Of a stretch of DNA of 48,048 nucleotides, positions 23,564-33,362 are shown piece by piece. The notes beneath the pieces are model-generated. The model did not search any database. It was not told the origin of the DNA and saw only the letters and a list, made by a program, of their open reading frames with translations. Made by a program: the position numbers and the translations under genes. The stretch covers positions 1-48,048 of the forward strand of contig JAZQQZ010000029.1 of assembly GCA_045629305.1 (NCBI GenBank). Direction: 5' to 3'. Numbering within the stretch: position 1 is the stretch's first letter; each line of letters starts with the position of its first letter. The DNA is from UBA1227 sp045629305 (GTDB lineage Bacteria > Bacillota > Clostridia > Oscillospirales > Acutalibacteraceae).

Positions 23564-25612
23564 ATGGCAAGAAAAAGTTGGAACCTCGACAAACTGAATA
23601 AAGCTTATGCCGCAGAAATTGCTGAGAAATTTTCTCTTGATCCATTCTCTGCACTTCTGATTTCACAAAGAGGATTTAGTAGCGACGAGGAGATAAGAGA
23701 TTTCCTCGGAAAGGATACGGAACTCTGTGATCCGTTTCTGCTTCCGGATATGGAAATCGCAGTTGAGCGAATAAATGATGCGATTTTCGACAATGAGAAA
23801 ATTTGCGTATACGGCGATTACGACTGCGATGGCGTAACCGCAACAACACTCCTTTATTCTTATCTCGACATCCAGGGAGCAGATGTATTCTATATGCTTC
23901 CAGATAGAATCGGTGATGGATACGGTCTTCATAACAATGTGATTGATAAGATTAAAGCCGAAGGCACATCTCTTATCATCACAGTCGACAACGGAATCTC
24001 CGCAATCGAAGAAGCGAAGTACATAAAAGAACTTGGAATGGACCTTATCGTTACAGACCACCATTTACCTGGTGATGAGCTTCCAGACTGCATCGCTGTC
24101 GTAGATCCTCATAGAGATGACAGCGAATGTCCATTCTGCGACTACGCAGGCGTAGGCGTGGCATTTAAACTCTGCTGTGCTATTGAAGGCGACGACGATT
24201 CAATCATCAATGGATTTGCCGACATAGTTGCAATAGGAACAATCGCTGATATAGTTCCACTTCGTGGGGAGAATAGAACTCTTGTACGACTCGGTCTTTA
24301 TGCACTGAACAATTCTGTGCGTAAGCCAGGTATAGATGCTCTTCTTTACGTTACCGGTCTCGGTGACAAACAGATACTTTCATCCAACATCTCATTTGGA
24401 ATTGGACCTCGTATCAATGCCGCTGGCCGTATGGGAAGCGCAGAGGAGGCAATTAAGCTTCTTATTTCAGATGATCTCAGCGCAGTATCTGAGATGGCTG
24501 ATAAACTCAATAATGTCAATAATGATAGGCACAGTGCTGAAGGCAAAATTTTAGATGAGTGTATAAGTATAACAAGTGCTCATAAGATTGCCGCTCACAA
24601 TCCAGTACTCGTTGTATATGGTGACGGTTGGCACGAGGGTGTGCTCGGTATCGTCGCATCGAAACTTCTTGATAGATATTGCAGACCTGCAATTGTTCTT
24701 TCTAACAAGGACGGTATCTCTAAAGGTTCTGCACGTAGTATTGAAGGCTTCTCAATGTTCGACGCGCTCAGCGCTTGCTCGGACTGCCTTGAAGTATTCG
24801 GTGGCCACGCCCAAGCGGCAGGCCTCACTATCAAGACTGAGCGCATTCCAGAATTCATTGAGGCAATCAATGAATACGCCCGTGGTAAGCAGCCATTCTA
24901 TCCATCGGTCCATGTGGACTGCAAGCTCAATACAGATGGAATCAACTTAAACTTACTCGACTCAATTAAAATGCTCGAGCCATTTGGCGCTGAGAATCCA
25001 CTGCCAGTTTTCGGTATTTATGATCTCACTATTGATGGAATTAATCAGATTGGTGACAACAAGCAGCATCTAAAGATATATGCGCACAAAGAGGGCAAGC
25101 AGAATCAGATTGCTCTTATGTATTTCAATGCATCTGCTACTGATTTCCCATACAAGCTAGGCGATAAATTTGATGCACTTGTAGCACTTGATAAGAACGA
25201 GTGGAACGGTGTCACAAGAGTATCGATAATCATCAAGAACACTCGTCCAGCAGGAACTGATGACGATATCATGGTGAAGTCGGAGATTATCTACGACAAG
25301 GCAATTCTTCGAAATTGTACAAGGGAAGAAGCGAGCTTCGCTATTCCTGGTAGACCGCTCTTCGCAAGACTTTATAAATATCTAAAAACAGTTGGTGGCA
25401 ATTATTCCAACTATGAATATATCGCATACAAAGTTGCAGAGGATGGCGACAACCTCTGTAAGACTCGCATCGCCATGCTCGCAATGCGTCAGCTCGGTCT
25501 CATTGACATCAACGATGTCGGTGTAATTACCGTGCCACATACAGAAAATAAATTTGATCTTGGAACTGCTCCAATCATGATGTATTTAAAGGAGGTGAGC
25601 AGCAATGGCTAA
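23564..25612 (+). CDS. recJ: Single-stranded-DNA exonuclease RecJ
   Basis: A 682-residue 5'-3' ssDNA exonuclease used in recombination and repair. DHH-family motifs: VYGDYDCDGVTATT (motif I), TVDNGISAIEEA (II), DHH at residues 165-167 (III, TDHHLPGDELPD), and DHHA1 with HEGVLGIVASKL and FGGHAQAAGLTI. The C-terminal OB-type domain follows. A frame upstream to 23435 runs through fbp and is not a start; ATG 23564 has GAAGGAGGTGG. It overlaps rel by eight bases, forming the conserved recJ-rel gene pair of Clostridia. Confidence 0.95.
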   Translation: MARKSWNLDKLNKAYAAEIAEKFSLDPFSALLISQRGFSSDEEIRDFLGKDTELCDPFLLPDMEIAVERINDAIFDNEKICVYGDYDCDGVTATTLLYSYLDIQGADVFYMLPDRIGDGYGLHNNVIDKIKAEGTSLIITVDNGISAIEEAKYIKELGMDLIVTDHHLPGDELPDCIAVVDPHRDDSECPFCDYAGVGVAFKLCCAIEGDDDSIINGFADIVAIGTIADIVPLRGENRTLVRLGLYALNNSVRKPGIDALLYVTGLGDKQILSSNISFGIGPRINAAGRMGSAEEAIKLLISDDLSAVSEMADKLNNVNNDRHSAEGKILDECISITSAHKIAAHNPVLVVYGDGWHEGVLGIVASKLLDRYCRPAIVLSNKDGISKGSARSIEGFSMFDALSACSDCLEVFGGHAQAAGLTIKTERIPEFIEAINEYARGKQPFYPSVHVDCKLNTDGINLNLLDSIKMLEPFGAENPLPVFGIYDLTIDGINQIGDNKQHLKIYAHKEGKQNQIALMYFNASATDFPYKLGDKFDALVALDKNEWNGVTRVSIIIKNTRPAGTDDDIMVKSEIIYDKAILRNCTREEASFAIPGRPLFARLYKYLKTVGGNYSNYEYIAYKVAEDGDNLCKTRIAMLAMRQLGLIDINDVGVITVPHTENKFDLGTAPIMMYLKEVSSNG

Positions 25613-27791
25613 GTATGATGATAAATACGGAGAACTCTTAGAACTTCTGCCAAGTCTGTTCACCGACGAAGAAATCGAAGGAATTACTAAAGCTTACGAG
25701 TTCGCTAAAGAGGCCCACAGCGGTCAGTGCAGATATTCAGGCGAGCCTTATATCATGCACCCAGTCGCTGTTGCCAAGATTCTTTACGAACTCGGTATGG
25801 ACAGCGAATCGCTAATCGCTGCTCTTCTTCACGACACAGTCGAGGACACAGAGACAGGTGTCGACAATATCAAGGAACTTTTCGGCGAAGATATTGCTGT
25901 CCTCGTAGACGGTGTCACGAAACTCGGTAAAGTACCTCTTGAAACCAAAGAGGAGCAACAGGCCGAAAATATCCGAAAGATGTTCATTGCAATGTCTCAG
26001 GACATCCGCGTCGTAATTATCAAACTTGCAGATAGACTTCACAATATGAGGACACTTGAACATATGCGTCCTCAGAAACAGAGAGATAAATCTCTTGAAA
26101 CACTTGAAATTTATGCTCCAATTGCTCATAGACTCGGTATCCGTACTGTTAAAGAGGAACTTGAGGATCTTGCAATTAGATACCTCGATCCTATTGGATA
26201 CGATGAGATTGAGGAGCTTGTAAATAGAAATGCTAAGATTCACCCGAACTTTATTCCAGACACGATAGCCGATATTAGCAAACGAGTAAAGGAGATTATT
26301 CCTGATGCTCAAATTGACGGTCGACGTAAGAGTGTACACGGTATCTGGAGAAAGATGTATATCCAGGGCCGTGAGTTCGATGAAATCTATGATGTTTATG
26401 CTATAAGAATTATCGTGGATGAGCTCGTTGATTGCTACAACGCGCTCGGTATTATCCACGATATGTACCACTCAATTCCTGGCCGTTTCAAGGATTATAT
26501 CAGTAATCCTAAATCCAATAGATATCAATCACTTCATTCAACCGTAATCAGCCAAGAAGGCATTCCATTTGAGATTCAGATTAGAACCAAAGAGATGCAC
26601 CACACTGCGGAATACGGAATCGCTGCGCATTGGAAATACAAGCTCGGCGTAAATGGCAAAGATAAGTTCGAAGACAGTATCGCGTGGATTAGACAGATTA
26701 TAGAAAGTCAGCAAGAAGCAGAGGATGCTGTTGATTTCGTAAAGACAATCAAAACTGACTATATCCCTGATGATGTATTTGTATTTACACCGAAAGGTGA
26801 CGTTGTCAACATACCTTACGGCTCAACAGTAATTGACTTCGCTTATGCGATTCATACACAGGTAGGACATAAGATGGTCGGTGCCAAAGTCGATGGCCGT
26901 ATCGTGCCAATCGACTATGTTGTAAAGACTGGTCAGATTATTGAAATCCTTCGTTCAACAGATCCAGATAAAGGACCGTCTCGTGACTGGCTCAATATCG
27001 TTAAGACCTCCGGAGCTCGTACCAAAATTAGAGGTTGGTTCAAGAAGGAGAGACGAGAAGAAAATATTGAGACAGGCAAGATTGAATTTGAGAAAGAACT
27101 CCGTCGTGACGGCATAAGGCTCTTCGACGAAGAGCTTGAAGAATTCATCAAGACCCTCGCGAAGCGCAAGGGTATGGATGAGGACATCGATGAATTCTTC
27201 GCAGCTATCGGCTACGGTAGCATCGTTCTTGAAAAGCTCCAGCCGTTTATGAAAGAGGAGTATGCAAGAATTCTCAAATCATCTGAGACCCCACCTGACG
27301 AGATTGTTGTTACGAAACCACTTGCAAGAACTTCATCAGAAGGCATCATTGTCGAAGGTATCGACAATTGCCTCATCAAGTTCTCTAAGTGTTGTAATCC
27401 GCTCCCAGGTGATGACATTATCGGTTTCGTCACACGTGGACACGGAGTATCTGTCCACAAGCGTGACTGCACCAACGTTCCGATCAACATCAAAGATTCC
27501 GCTGAACCAGAGCGCTGGATCAATGTATATTGGGACAAGAATGTCAAAGAAGAATTTAATGCCACAATCAATCTTTTCTGTATTTCAAGAATTGGTCTTA
27601 TGGCTGAAATCTCTACAGTCCTTGCCAATATGCATGTTGATATTCGTGCAATATCAACACGTGACCTAAAGGACGAGAATAAACTTATGACTCTTACCAT
27701 CGCTGTCAACGGAATTGATCACCTTAACAATGTGATCAAATTCCTTCGTAAAATTGATGGTGTTATCCAAATCGAAAGAACAGGTATATAA
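25605..27791 (+). CDS. rel: Bifunctional (p)ppGpp synthetase/hydrolase
   Basis: A 728-residue stringent-response enzyme. The HD hydrolase domain has His76-Asp77 in LLHDTVEDTE; the synthetase domain is at about 230-355 (EIYDVYAIRIIVDEL, YQSLHSTV). RFKD at residues 294-297 is the motif of bifunctional enzymes, in contrast to EXDD in synthetase-only RelA. TGS (about 395-455, VFVFTPKGDVVNIPYGSTVI), a Cys-containing helical region (SKCCNPLPGD) and a C-terminal ACT domain follow. The usual NG in front of YQSLH is NR here; related Clostridia vary at that site, so activity is expected. AAAGGAGGTG precedes the ATG. No dtd gene follows. Confidence 0.96.
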   Translation: MAKYDDKYGELLELLPSLFTDEEIEGITKAYEFAKEAHSGQCRYSGEPYIMHPVAVAKILYELGMDSESLIAALLHDTVEDTETGVDNIKELFGEDIAVLVDGVTKLGKVPLETKEEQQAENIRKMFIAMSQDIRVVIIKLADRLHNMRTLEHMRPQKQRDKSLETLEIYAPIAHRLGIRTVKEELEDLAIRYLDPIGYDEIEELVNRNAKIHPNFIPDTIADISKRVKEIIPDAQIDGRRKSVHGIWRKMYIQGREFDEIYDVYAIRIIVDELVDCYNALGIIHDMYHSIPGRFKDYISNPKSNRYQSLHSTVISQEGIPFEIQIRTKEMHHTAEYGIAAHWKYKLGVNGKDKFEDSIAWIRQIIESQQEAEDAVDFVKTIKTDYIPDDVFVFTPKGDVVNIPYGSTVIDFAYAIHTQVGHKMVGAKVDGRIVPIDYVVKTGQIIEILRSTDPDKGPSRDWLNIVKTSGARTKIRGWFKKERREENIETGKIEFEKELRRDGIRLFDEELEEFIKTLAKRKGMDEDIDEFFAAIGYGSIVLEKLQPFMKEEYARILKSSETPPDEIVVTKPLARTSSEGIIVEGIDNCLIKFSKCCNPLPGDDIIGFVTRGHGVSVHKRDCTNVPINIKDSAEPERWINVYWDKNVKEEFNATINLFCISRIGLMAEISTVLANMHVDIRAISTRDLKDENKLMTLTIAVNGIDHLNNVIKFLRKIDGVIQIERTGI

Positions 27792-28430
27792 ATGAAAATC
27801 AGCAAAATTGAAATTGGTACTCTCAGTACCAATACCTATGTCGTTGTTGACGAGTTCACAGGTATGGGTGCAGTCATTGACCCAGCACTCTATACAGAGC
27901 CTCTAAGACAAACTATAAAGAATTCTGGTATGAAGGAACTTCAATATATCATTTTGACTCACGGCCATTCAGATCACATTCTTGGTGTCTACGATATGAA
28001 GAAGGAATATCCGAATACCACAGTTGTCATCCACAAGGAGGATGACGAATGTCTTAATAGCACATCATATTCACTTGCAGAGAAACTTGGAATAGAGCAG
28101 CATCCAATGCATGCCGACAAGCTCGTAGGCGATGGAGATGAATTCGTAATAGGTGAGAGTCTTGTAAAAGTTATAAGCACGCCAGGTCACACACCTGGCA
28201 GCGTATGCTATATCATCGGCAATATCATGTTCTCTGGTGATACACTCTTCTGTAGAACTTGTGGCCGTACAGACTTCTTCCGTGGAAGTGCTGAAGATAT
28301 GCAAAATTCCATAGATAGGCTCGGTCATCTGCCTGGAGATTATATTGTCTATCCAGGCCATGGCCCAAACACAACGCTTGACGTCGAGCGCAAAACTAAT
28401 AGATTTATGAGGAAAAAGCAATGGTCTTAA
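27792..28430 (+). CDS. MBL-fold metallohydrolase (glyoxalase II-like)
   Basis: A 212-residue enzyme with the metal motif HGHSDH at residues 57-62. Later metal ligands lie in STPGHTPGSVCY, FSGDTLFCRTCGR and YPGHGPNT. This matches the small YcbL/GloB-like hydrolases that sit between rel and hemZ in many Firmicutes. The substrate is not known for the family; thioester hydrolysis is often assumed. The start codon directly abuts the rel stop, and its last codons overlap hemZ, so it is part of the same operon. Confidence 0.9.
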   Translation: MKISKIEIGTLSTNTYVVVDEFTGMGAVIDPALYTEPLRQTIKNSGMKELQYIILTHGHSDHILGVYDMKKEYPNTTVVIHKEDDECLNSTSYSLAEKLGIEQHPMHADKLVGDGDEFVIGESLVKVISTPGHTPGSVCYIIGNIMFSGDTLFCRTCGRTDFFRGSAEDMQNSIDRLGHLPGDYIVYPGHGPNTTLDVERKTNRFMRKKQWS

Positions 28431-29890
28431 AAATCGAAGGATTTGACTTTGCATATGACCTTGAGAAACTCACTGCGTCATTTTTCCCAGAGGAACACAT
28501 CTATGTTCTCGTCAATGGACTGACGAAAGATGGTTCTGCTCCGAAGGCTAGAAGTGACACGAGGACAGTTAAAGTCTTTACAAGCTTTGATAAAATCTCA
28601 ATCTCTTATAACGGAGAGACGAAATATGAGGAGAATGCTCTTCCAAATGAAGATATCAAACTTCACGCTGCAAGACTTCTTTACAAGTTCCTCAGTGAGA
28701 TAACTGGCCTCGACCTCGGATGGGGCATTTTAGTCGGAATAAGACCGAGTAAACTTCTTATAAAACTTATCAATGAAAAAGGCGAGGACGAGGGCATAGC
28801 TCACTTTAAGAGTTGTTATCTTGTCTCGGACAAGAAAGCAGCGCTCGCAAGAAAAGTTGCAAGCGCTGAAGAGGAGATAATGGCGACTTCACGCCCTGAT
28901 TCATTCTCACTCTATATCTCTATTCCTTTCTGTCCGACACGTTGCTCATATTGCTCATTTGTCTCATCGGCAGTCAACAAAGACTCAGTAAAGAAGATAC
29001 TTGATCCTTATTTTGAAAATCTCATTAAAGAGATTGAATATACAGCAGATATTGCTAAGAAATCCGGTATTAAAATGCTCTCCGCATATGTCGGCGGAGG
29101 TACTCCGTCAACTCTTAGCGCAGAGCAGATAGAACGACTGCTTCGCACCGTCAGAGACAATTTTGATATGAGTGCATGCACCGAATTCACTTTTGAGGCG
29201 GGCAGACCGGACACCATCACAGAGGACAAGCTTAAAGCTTGTATTGATGGTGGCGTCGACCGCATCAGTATCAATCCTCAGACCATGTCTGACGAGGTGC
29301 TTAAAGCAGTCGGAAGAGACCATACCTCCGCAGATGTTATAGATGTCTATAATCTCGCAAGAGGTGTGGGCTTTAAAAACATCAATATGGACCTTATCGC
29401 AGGTCTTCCAGGTGATGACTTTGATGGATTTAAAGAAAGTCTGGATAAAGTAATTGCGCTAAACCCTGAATGTATTACAGTTCATTCTCTCGCATACAAG
29501 AGATCATCTGATTTATCTTATGAGGACGGACTTTTCTCAGCAACGAGAAACACAGCTAAGATGATTGACTATGCCAACGATAAGCTCTATGAGGCAGGCT
29601 ACTTCCCGTACTATATGTATAGACAGGCGAAGTCAGTTGGAAACCTCGAGAATGTTGGCTGGTGCAAAGAGGGCTTCGAATCAAAATACAACATCTACAT
29701 GATGGAGGAATGCCACTCAATATTGAGTTGTGGTGCTGGTGCTGTAACTAAAATCCGTGATCCTTATGGAGATAAGATTGATAGAATTTTCAACTTCAAA
29801 TATCCTTTCGAATACAACGATAGATTTGAAGAACAATTAGAACGTAAGAAAGCAGTTTTGGATTTTTATGGAGACATTAAACTATCTTAA
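28421..29890 (+). CDS. hemZ: Radical-SAM coproporphyrinogen dehydrogenase HemZ
   Basis: A 489-residue radical SAM protein. The N-terminal domain (1-160) is typical of HemZ and absent in HemW. The iron-sulphur motif CPTRCSYC gives Cys171, Cys175 and Cys178. Further motifs are YVGGGTPSTLSAEQIERLLR and RISINPQTMSDEVLKAVGR. The C-terminus has MYRQAKSVGNLENVGW. It is usually described as oxygen-independent coproporphyrinogen oxidation, but many anaerobes without a haem pathway keep it, so its substrate here is open. It overlaps its neighbours on both sides. Confidence 0.9.
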   Translation: MVLKIEGFDFAYDLEKLTASFFPEEHIYVLVNGLTKDGSAPKARSDTRTVKVFTSFDKISISYNGETKYEENALPNEDIKLHAARLLYKFLSEITGLDLGWGILVGIRPSKLLIKLINEKGEDEGIAHFKSCYLVSDKKAALARKVASAEEEIMATSRPDSFSLYISIPFCPTRCSYCSFVSSAVNKDSVKKILDPYFENLIKEIEYTADIAKKSGIKMLSAYVGGGTPSTLSAEQIERLLRTVRDNFDMSACTEFTFEAGRPDTITEDKLKACIDGGVDRISINPQTMSDEVLKAVGRDHTSADVIDVYNLARGVGFKNINMDLIAGLPGDDFDGFKESLDKVIALNPECITVHSLAYKRSSDLSYEDGLFSATRNTAKMIDYANDKLYEAGYFPYYMYRQAKSVGNLENVGWCKEGFESKYNIYMMEECHSILSCGAGAVTKIRDPYGDKIDRIFNFKYPFEYNDRFEEQLERKKAVLDFYGDIKLS

Positions 29891-30791
29891 GGTGATTAAC
29901 ACCGAGGTAATTAGAAATCCAATTGAATATGTAAGCAAATGCGAGAGAGCATATAGCAACCAGCTTCGCCTCATCGTAGATGACGTTATTGCGAAGCATG
30001 GCGACTTCAAGATAATTATGCTCTCTGGTCCTAGTTCATCTGGTAAAACAACCGGTGCCAATAAGATGGCACGTATGTTTTCTCAGCTGGGCCATGAGGC
30101 CAATGTAATCTCACTTGATGATTTCTATATCAACAGGTCAGAGATACCTGTTGGCAAAGATGGCCAACAGGATTTCGAAGCCGTATATGCCCTTGATATA
30201 GTTCTTATACAGAAAACTTTGCAAGACCTTCTTAAAACTGGTCATACTAAACTTCCATACTTCGATTTCAACACCGGAGTTCGCTCAGATAATGTATTTG
30301 ACCTTAAAGTCGAACCAGGTGGGATTGTAATTATTGAAGGTCTTCACGCAATCAATCCAATTTTCACAAATGAGATTGACAGCGACAACATCTATAAAGT
30401 TTACGTATCAACTGCATCGAGCATATATGACGACAACAAAGCCGTACTTTTCGACAAGCGTGAGGTTCGTTTCTTTAGAAGAATGATAAGGGATTATCAA
30501 TTCCGAAGCGCACCGGTCGAAAAGACCTATACAATGTGGCCTAAGGTTGTAGAAGGCGAGGATAAATACCTCGTGCCACTTATTGATCTTGCAGACTATG
30601 TAATCGATTCACTACATCCTTATGAACTCTGCATATATAAAGACATGGCACTTGAACTTCTCAGTGCGGTACCTGAAGACAGCGACTACTACGACAACTC
30701 ACAGGTCCTCATTGAAAAGATGAAGAGAGTCACAAGACTCGGCAAAGACATCATCCCGAAGGACTCACTCCTTCGTGAATTTGTAGGATAG
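29868..30791 (+). CDS. Uridine kinase/phosphoribulokinase-family nucleoside kinase-like protein
   Basis: A 307-residue P-loop kinase. The P-loop is GPSSSGKTT at residues 54-62; ISLDDFYINRSEIP and IVIIEGLHAINPIF are the characteristic lid and acidic motifs of the uridine kinase family. The N-terminal extension (about 40 residues) is longer than in plain uridine kinase; such proteins often carry a TGS or similar part, but none is clear here. It overlaps hemZ by 23 bases. No strong ribosome site is seen, and a GTG at 29892 is an alternative start. Family is clear; exact substrate is not. Confidence 0.82.
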   Translation: METLNYLKVINTEVIRNPIEYVSKCERAYSNQLRLIVDDVIAKHGDFKIIMLSGPSSSGKTTGANKMARMFSQLGHEANVISLDDFYINRSEIPVGKDGQQDFEAVYALDIVLIQKTLQDLLKTGHTKLPYFDFNTGVRSDNVFDLKVEPGGIVIIEGLHAINPIFTNEIDSDNIYKVYVSTASSIYDDNKAVLFDKREVRFFRRMIRDYQFRSAPVEKTYTMWPKVVEGEDKYLVPLIDLADYVIDSLHPYELCIYKDMALELLSAVPEDSDYYDNSQVLIEKMKRVTRLGKDIIPKDSLLREFVG

Positions 30792-30799
30792 GAGGGACA

Positions 30800-32584
30800 A
30801 TGATGCCAGACAACGATAATAAAATTAGAACACAATCATTGCTCTCCGGCGCAATGCTCCTCATGATAACAACTGCACTCGTGCATGTTATCAACATCTT
30901 CTTCAAAATTCCTATTACCAATATTATAGGTGAGGTAGGAAGAGGATATTTCACTTCAGCTTATGAAATCTATACACCAATCTATGCCATCTCAATGGCG
31001 GGACTTCCTGCCTCTCTATCCAAGATGGTATCGGAGCGCATGGCGCTCGGACAATATAGAGAGGTTAAGAAAGTCCGCGATGTTGCGAAGATAATCTTTA
31101 TCACAGCAGGCATCCTTGGAACTTTGTTAATTTGCGCCCTTGCTTATCCTTTCTCTCATTACATAATTGGTTCACCTAATACTTTCTACAGTATTCTCTG
31201 CATTGGACCATCAATCTTCTTCTGTTGTCTCATGTCGACTTATCGTGGTTACTATGCCGGTATGCGTAATATGGCTCCAACAGGTTTCTCACAGCTTATC
31301 GAATGTATCGGAAAGCTTATTTTCGGTACAATACTTGCGAAACTTGTAATGGTCTATGCCAACAATAAATTTGAGGCAGGCGAGAAGGTCTTCGGCACAG
31401 TATGTACGACGAAGGCCGAGGTTATTCGTGCCGCAGCACCTCTTTCATCTGCAGCAGCAATTTCTGGTGTTACACTCGGTACAATCGTCGCACTCATTTT
31501 CCTTTTCTTCCTTTACCACACTAAAGGCACAGGAATAACTCACGAGATGTACGAATCATCTCCAGAGCCAGATGATGCAAAGTCACTTAGAAAGAAACTT
31601 ATAAATCTTGTAATACCAATTGCAACTGGTTCACTTGTACTTAATATTACTAACCTTATAGATACATCCACAGTACAGTCACGTCTTAAATACGCTGTAT
31701 CAATAGGCGAGACTACTATCAGAGATATGTATCCAGCAATACAGTCACTCGGCATTAGTACCGAGGACATAAAGGATTTCCTCTACGGTTGCTATGGTAT
31801 CGGTCTTGACTTTAGGAACCTTGTCCCATCAATTATAATGACACTTGGTGTAAGCGCGATTCCGGTACTGTCCGGCGCCTATGCTACCAAGGACAAGGAG
31901 AAGATAGCGGATGCTGTCAATACTGTCGTTAAGACAGCTGCAGTCCTCGCTGTACCAGCCGGCCTTGTAATGGCCGCCCTCGCGAAGCCTGCGCTGCGCA
32001 TACTCTATCCATCATCCCAGTCAATCGATATTTCGGCGCCGTTCATCGTGATCTACGGAATCGCCGCTCTTCTTCTCGCAATCTCAACTCCTATCAACAG
32101 CATGTTGCAGGCGATAGGTAGACCTGATATTCCAGTTAAGACGCTTCTTGTATCCGCAGTTGTTAAGATATTCCTAAACTATGCACTTGTTGGTAACCCA
32201 GTAATAAATGTAATGGGCGCTCCAATTGGAACAGTTGCATTCTATCTTATCAATGTTGCGAACAACCTGATGTGGCTTCTGAGACTCACCGATGTTCGAC
32301 TTAATGTTTATAAAACCATTATCAAGCCATGCATCGCAGGCATAATCGCTGGCGCCGCTGCAATGCTTTCCAATTACATAATTCTCTATAAAATCTTCGA
32401 TTGCAGCGAAAAGCTCACATTTACGCCTGCTTTGACATCTTGCATAATTTCAATATTATTCGCAATATTTATTTGGACAATTTCACTAGGTGTATTCAAA
32501 GTTCTTTCAAAAAATGGCGTTTTATCCCTTCCAAAAGGCGAAAAAATCGCGAAAGTACTTGCAAAAATGAAAGTTTTGGGGTAA
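30800..32584 (+). CDS. SpoVB/MurJ-like polysaccharide flippase (MOP superfamily)
   Basis: A 594-residue integral membrane protein with about 14 hydrophobic segments. The opening SLLSGAMLLMITTALVHVIN and FKIPITNIIGEVGRGYFTSA resemble SpoVB and YabM, lipid-linked oligosaccharide flippases. MurJ-like lipid II transport is possible. GAGGGA precedes two adjacent ATGs (30800 and 30803); the second has the better spacing. The gene order flippase, HU, RqcP, DivIC, S1 protein matches the Bacillus yabM-yabR region, so it probably corresponds to YabM/SpoVB. A small hairpin follows. Confidence 0.88.
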   Translation: MMPDNDNKIRTQSLLSGAMLLMITTALVHVINIFFKIPITNIIGEVGRGYFTSAYEIYTPIYAISMAGLPASLSKMVSERMALGQYREVKKVRDVAKIIFITAGILGTLLICALAYPFSHYIIGSPNTFYSILCIGPSIFFCCLMSTYRGYYAGMRNMAPTGFSQLIECIGKLIFGTILAKLVMVYANNKFEAGEKVFGTVCTTKAEVIRAAAPLSSAAAISGVTLGTIVALIFLFFLYHTKGTGITHEMYESSPEPDDAKSLRKKLINLVIPIATGSLVLNITNLIDTSTVQSRLKYAVSIGETTIRDMYPAIQSLGISTEDIKDFLYGCYGIGLDFRNLVPSIIMTLGVSAIPVLSGAYATKDKEKIADAVNTVVKTAAVLAVPAGLVMAALAKPALRILYPSSQSIDISAPFIVIYGIAALLLAISTPINSMLQAIGRPDIPVKTLLVSAVVKIFLNYALVGNPVINVMGAPIGTVAFYLINVANNLMWLLRLTDVRLNVYKTIIKPCIAGIIAGAAAMLSNYIILYKIFDCSEKLTFTPALTSCIISILFAIFIWTISLGVFKVLSKNGVLSLPKGEKIAKVLAKMKVLG

Positions 32585-32613
32585 AATCCAATTGTAGTTG
32601 TGATGAGACCAAT

Positions 32614-32634
32614 CCACTAAATATAGTGGTTTTA
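32614..32634 (+). terminator. Short hairpin after the flippase gene
   Basis: CCACTA, AATA loop, TAGTGG, then TTTTATG. It is a modest terminator between the flippase and hup. The promoter for hup is probably in the same 90 bases, but I cannot place it. Confidence 0.55.
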
Positions 32635-32672
32635 TGGCTCAGAACTAAATTTATTTATTGGAGGAATTTCTA

Positions 32673-32945
32673 ATGAACAAAACTGAACTTGTAGCAGCAG
32701 TTGCTAAAGACGCTGGTCTTTCAAAGAAAGATGCTGAGGCAGCAGTAAAGGCTGTTATCGACAACATTACTAAGGCTCTTAAGAAGGGTCAGAAGGTTCA
32801 GCTCGTTGGCTTCGGTACATTCGAAGTTCGCAAGAGAGCTGCTAAGCAGGGTCACAACCCTAAGACAGGTGCTCCTATGATGATCAAGGCTTCTAAGCTT
32901 CCTGCTTTCAAGGCTGGTAAGGCACTCAAGGACGCTGTTAAATAA
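32673..32945 (+). CDS. hup: HU family DNA-binding protein
   Basis: A 90-residue histone-like protein that bends and compacts DNA. It has MNKTELVAAVAKDAGLSKKD at the start, VGFGTFEVRKRAA, and the DNA-grasping arm GHNPKTGAPMMIKASKLPAF. The start is ATG 32673 with TTGGAGG upstream; a longer frame from 32658 includes the ribosome site and is rejected. Codon use is strongly biased to GCT, GGT and AAG, consistent with very high expression. It has a strong terminator of its own. Confidence 0.96.
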   Translation: MNKTELVAAVAKDAGLSKKDAEAAVKAVIDNITKALKKGQKVQLVGFGTFEVRKRAAKQGHNPKTGAPMMIKASKLPAFKAGKALKDAVK

Positions 32946-32967
32946 TTTAGATTATTTAAGCAAAATG

Positions 32968-33000
32968 GGGAGGGGTCCTAGGATCCCTCCCACGTTTTTT
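32968..33000 (+). terminator. Strong intrinsic terminator after hup
   Basis: GGGAGGGGTCC and GGATCCCTCCC form an 11-bp stem with one G-U pair and a two-base gap at the turn, followed by ACGTTTTTT. Very good shape. Confidence 0.9.
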
Positions 33001-33013
33001 ATTGGGATTAATT

Positions 33014-33253
33014 ATGAGATTAGATAAGTATTTAAAGGTTTCTAGAATTATCAAGCGTAGAACTATTGCCAACGAACTATGCGATGCCGGTCATGTAGTT
33101 GTAAATGGCAAAGTTGCACGTGCATCTTATGATGTAAAGCTTAATGATATTATTGAAATTAAGATGGGTGAAAAGCTCATCAAAGTACAGGTATCTGAGA
33201 TAAATGAATATGCCAACAAGGCAAATGCCTCAGACATGTATAAAGTCCTATAA
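33014..33253 (+). CDS. rqcP: S4-domain RNA-binding protein RqcP (YabO-like)
   Basis: A 79-residue S4 protein (MRLDKYLKVSRIIKRRTIAN, VVVNGKVARASYDVKLNDII). RqcP works with RqcH in ribosome-associated quality control, adding C-terminal alanine tails to stalled chains. Its position after hup and before divIC is the usual one. It starts right after the hup terminator; the ribosome site (GGGATT) is weak. In spore-formers yabP and yabQ follow, but here the next gene is divIC about 110 bases on. Confidence 0.9.
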   Translation: MRLDKYLKVSRIIKRRTIANELCDAGHVVVNGKVARASYDVKLNDIIEIKMGEKLIKVQVSEINEYANKANASDMYKVL

Positions 33254-33304
33254 CATCAAAGATTGACAAAGTTTAGACAATTGGCAATTTTTGATAAAAA
33301 ACTA

Positions 33305-33333
33305 TTGTAATATAATTAATTATTTAATATAAT
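33305..33333 (+). promoter_or_regulatory. Promoter for divIC
   Basis: TTGTAA and TATAAT at 17-base spacing. A second TATAAT sits at 33311-33316. Transcription from about 33340 would favour the GTG at 33363 as the divIC start. Confidence 0.6.
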
Positions 33334-33362
33334 TGCCTAAAATGAAAGTTGGTGACCAATCA

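Noticed and set aside
25812..26471. A long antisense frame inside rel (219 residues)
   Set aside because: It is a shadow of a conserved gene, with atypical composition and no family signal.
26484..26565. NR in place of NG before YQSLH in Rel as a sign of a dead synthetase
   Set aside because: This position varies in Clostridia, and RFKD, the HD site and the rest of the synthetase motifs are intact.
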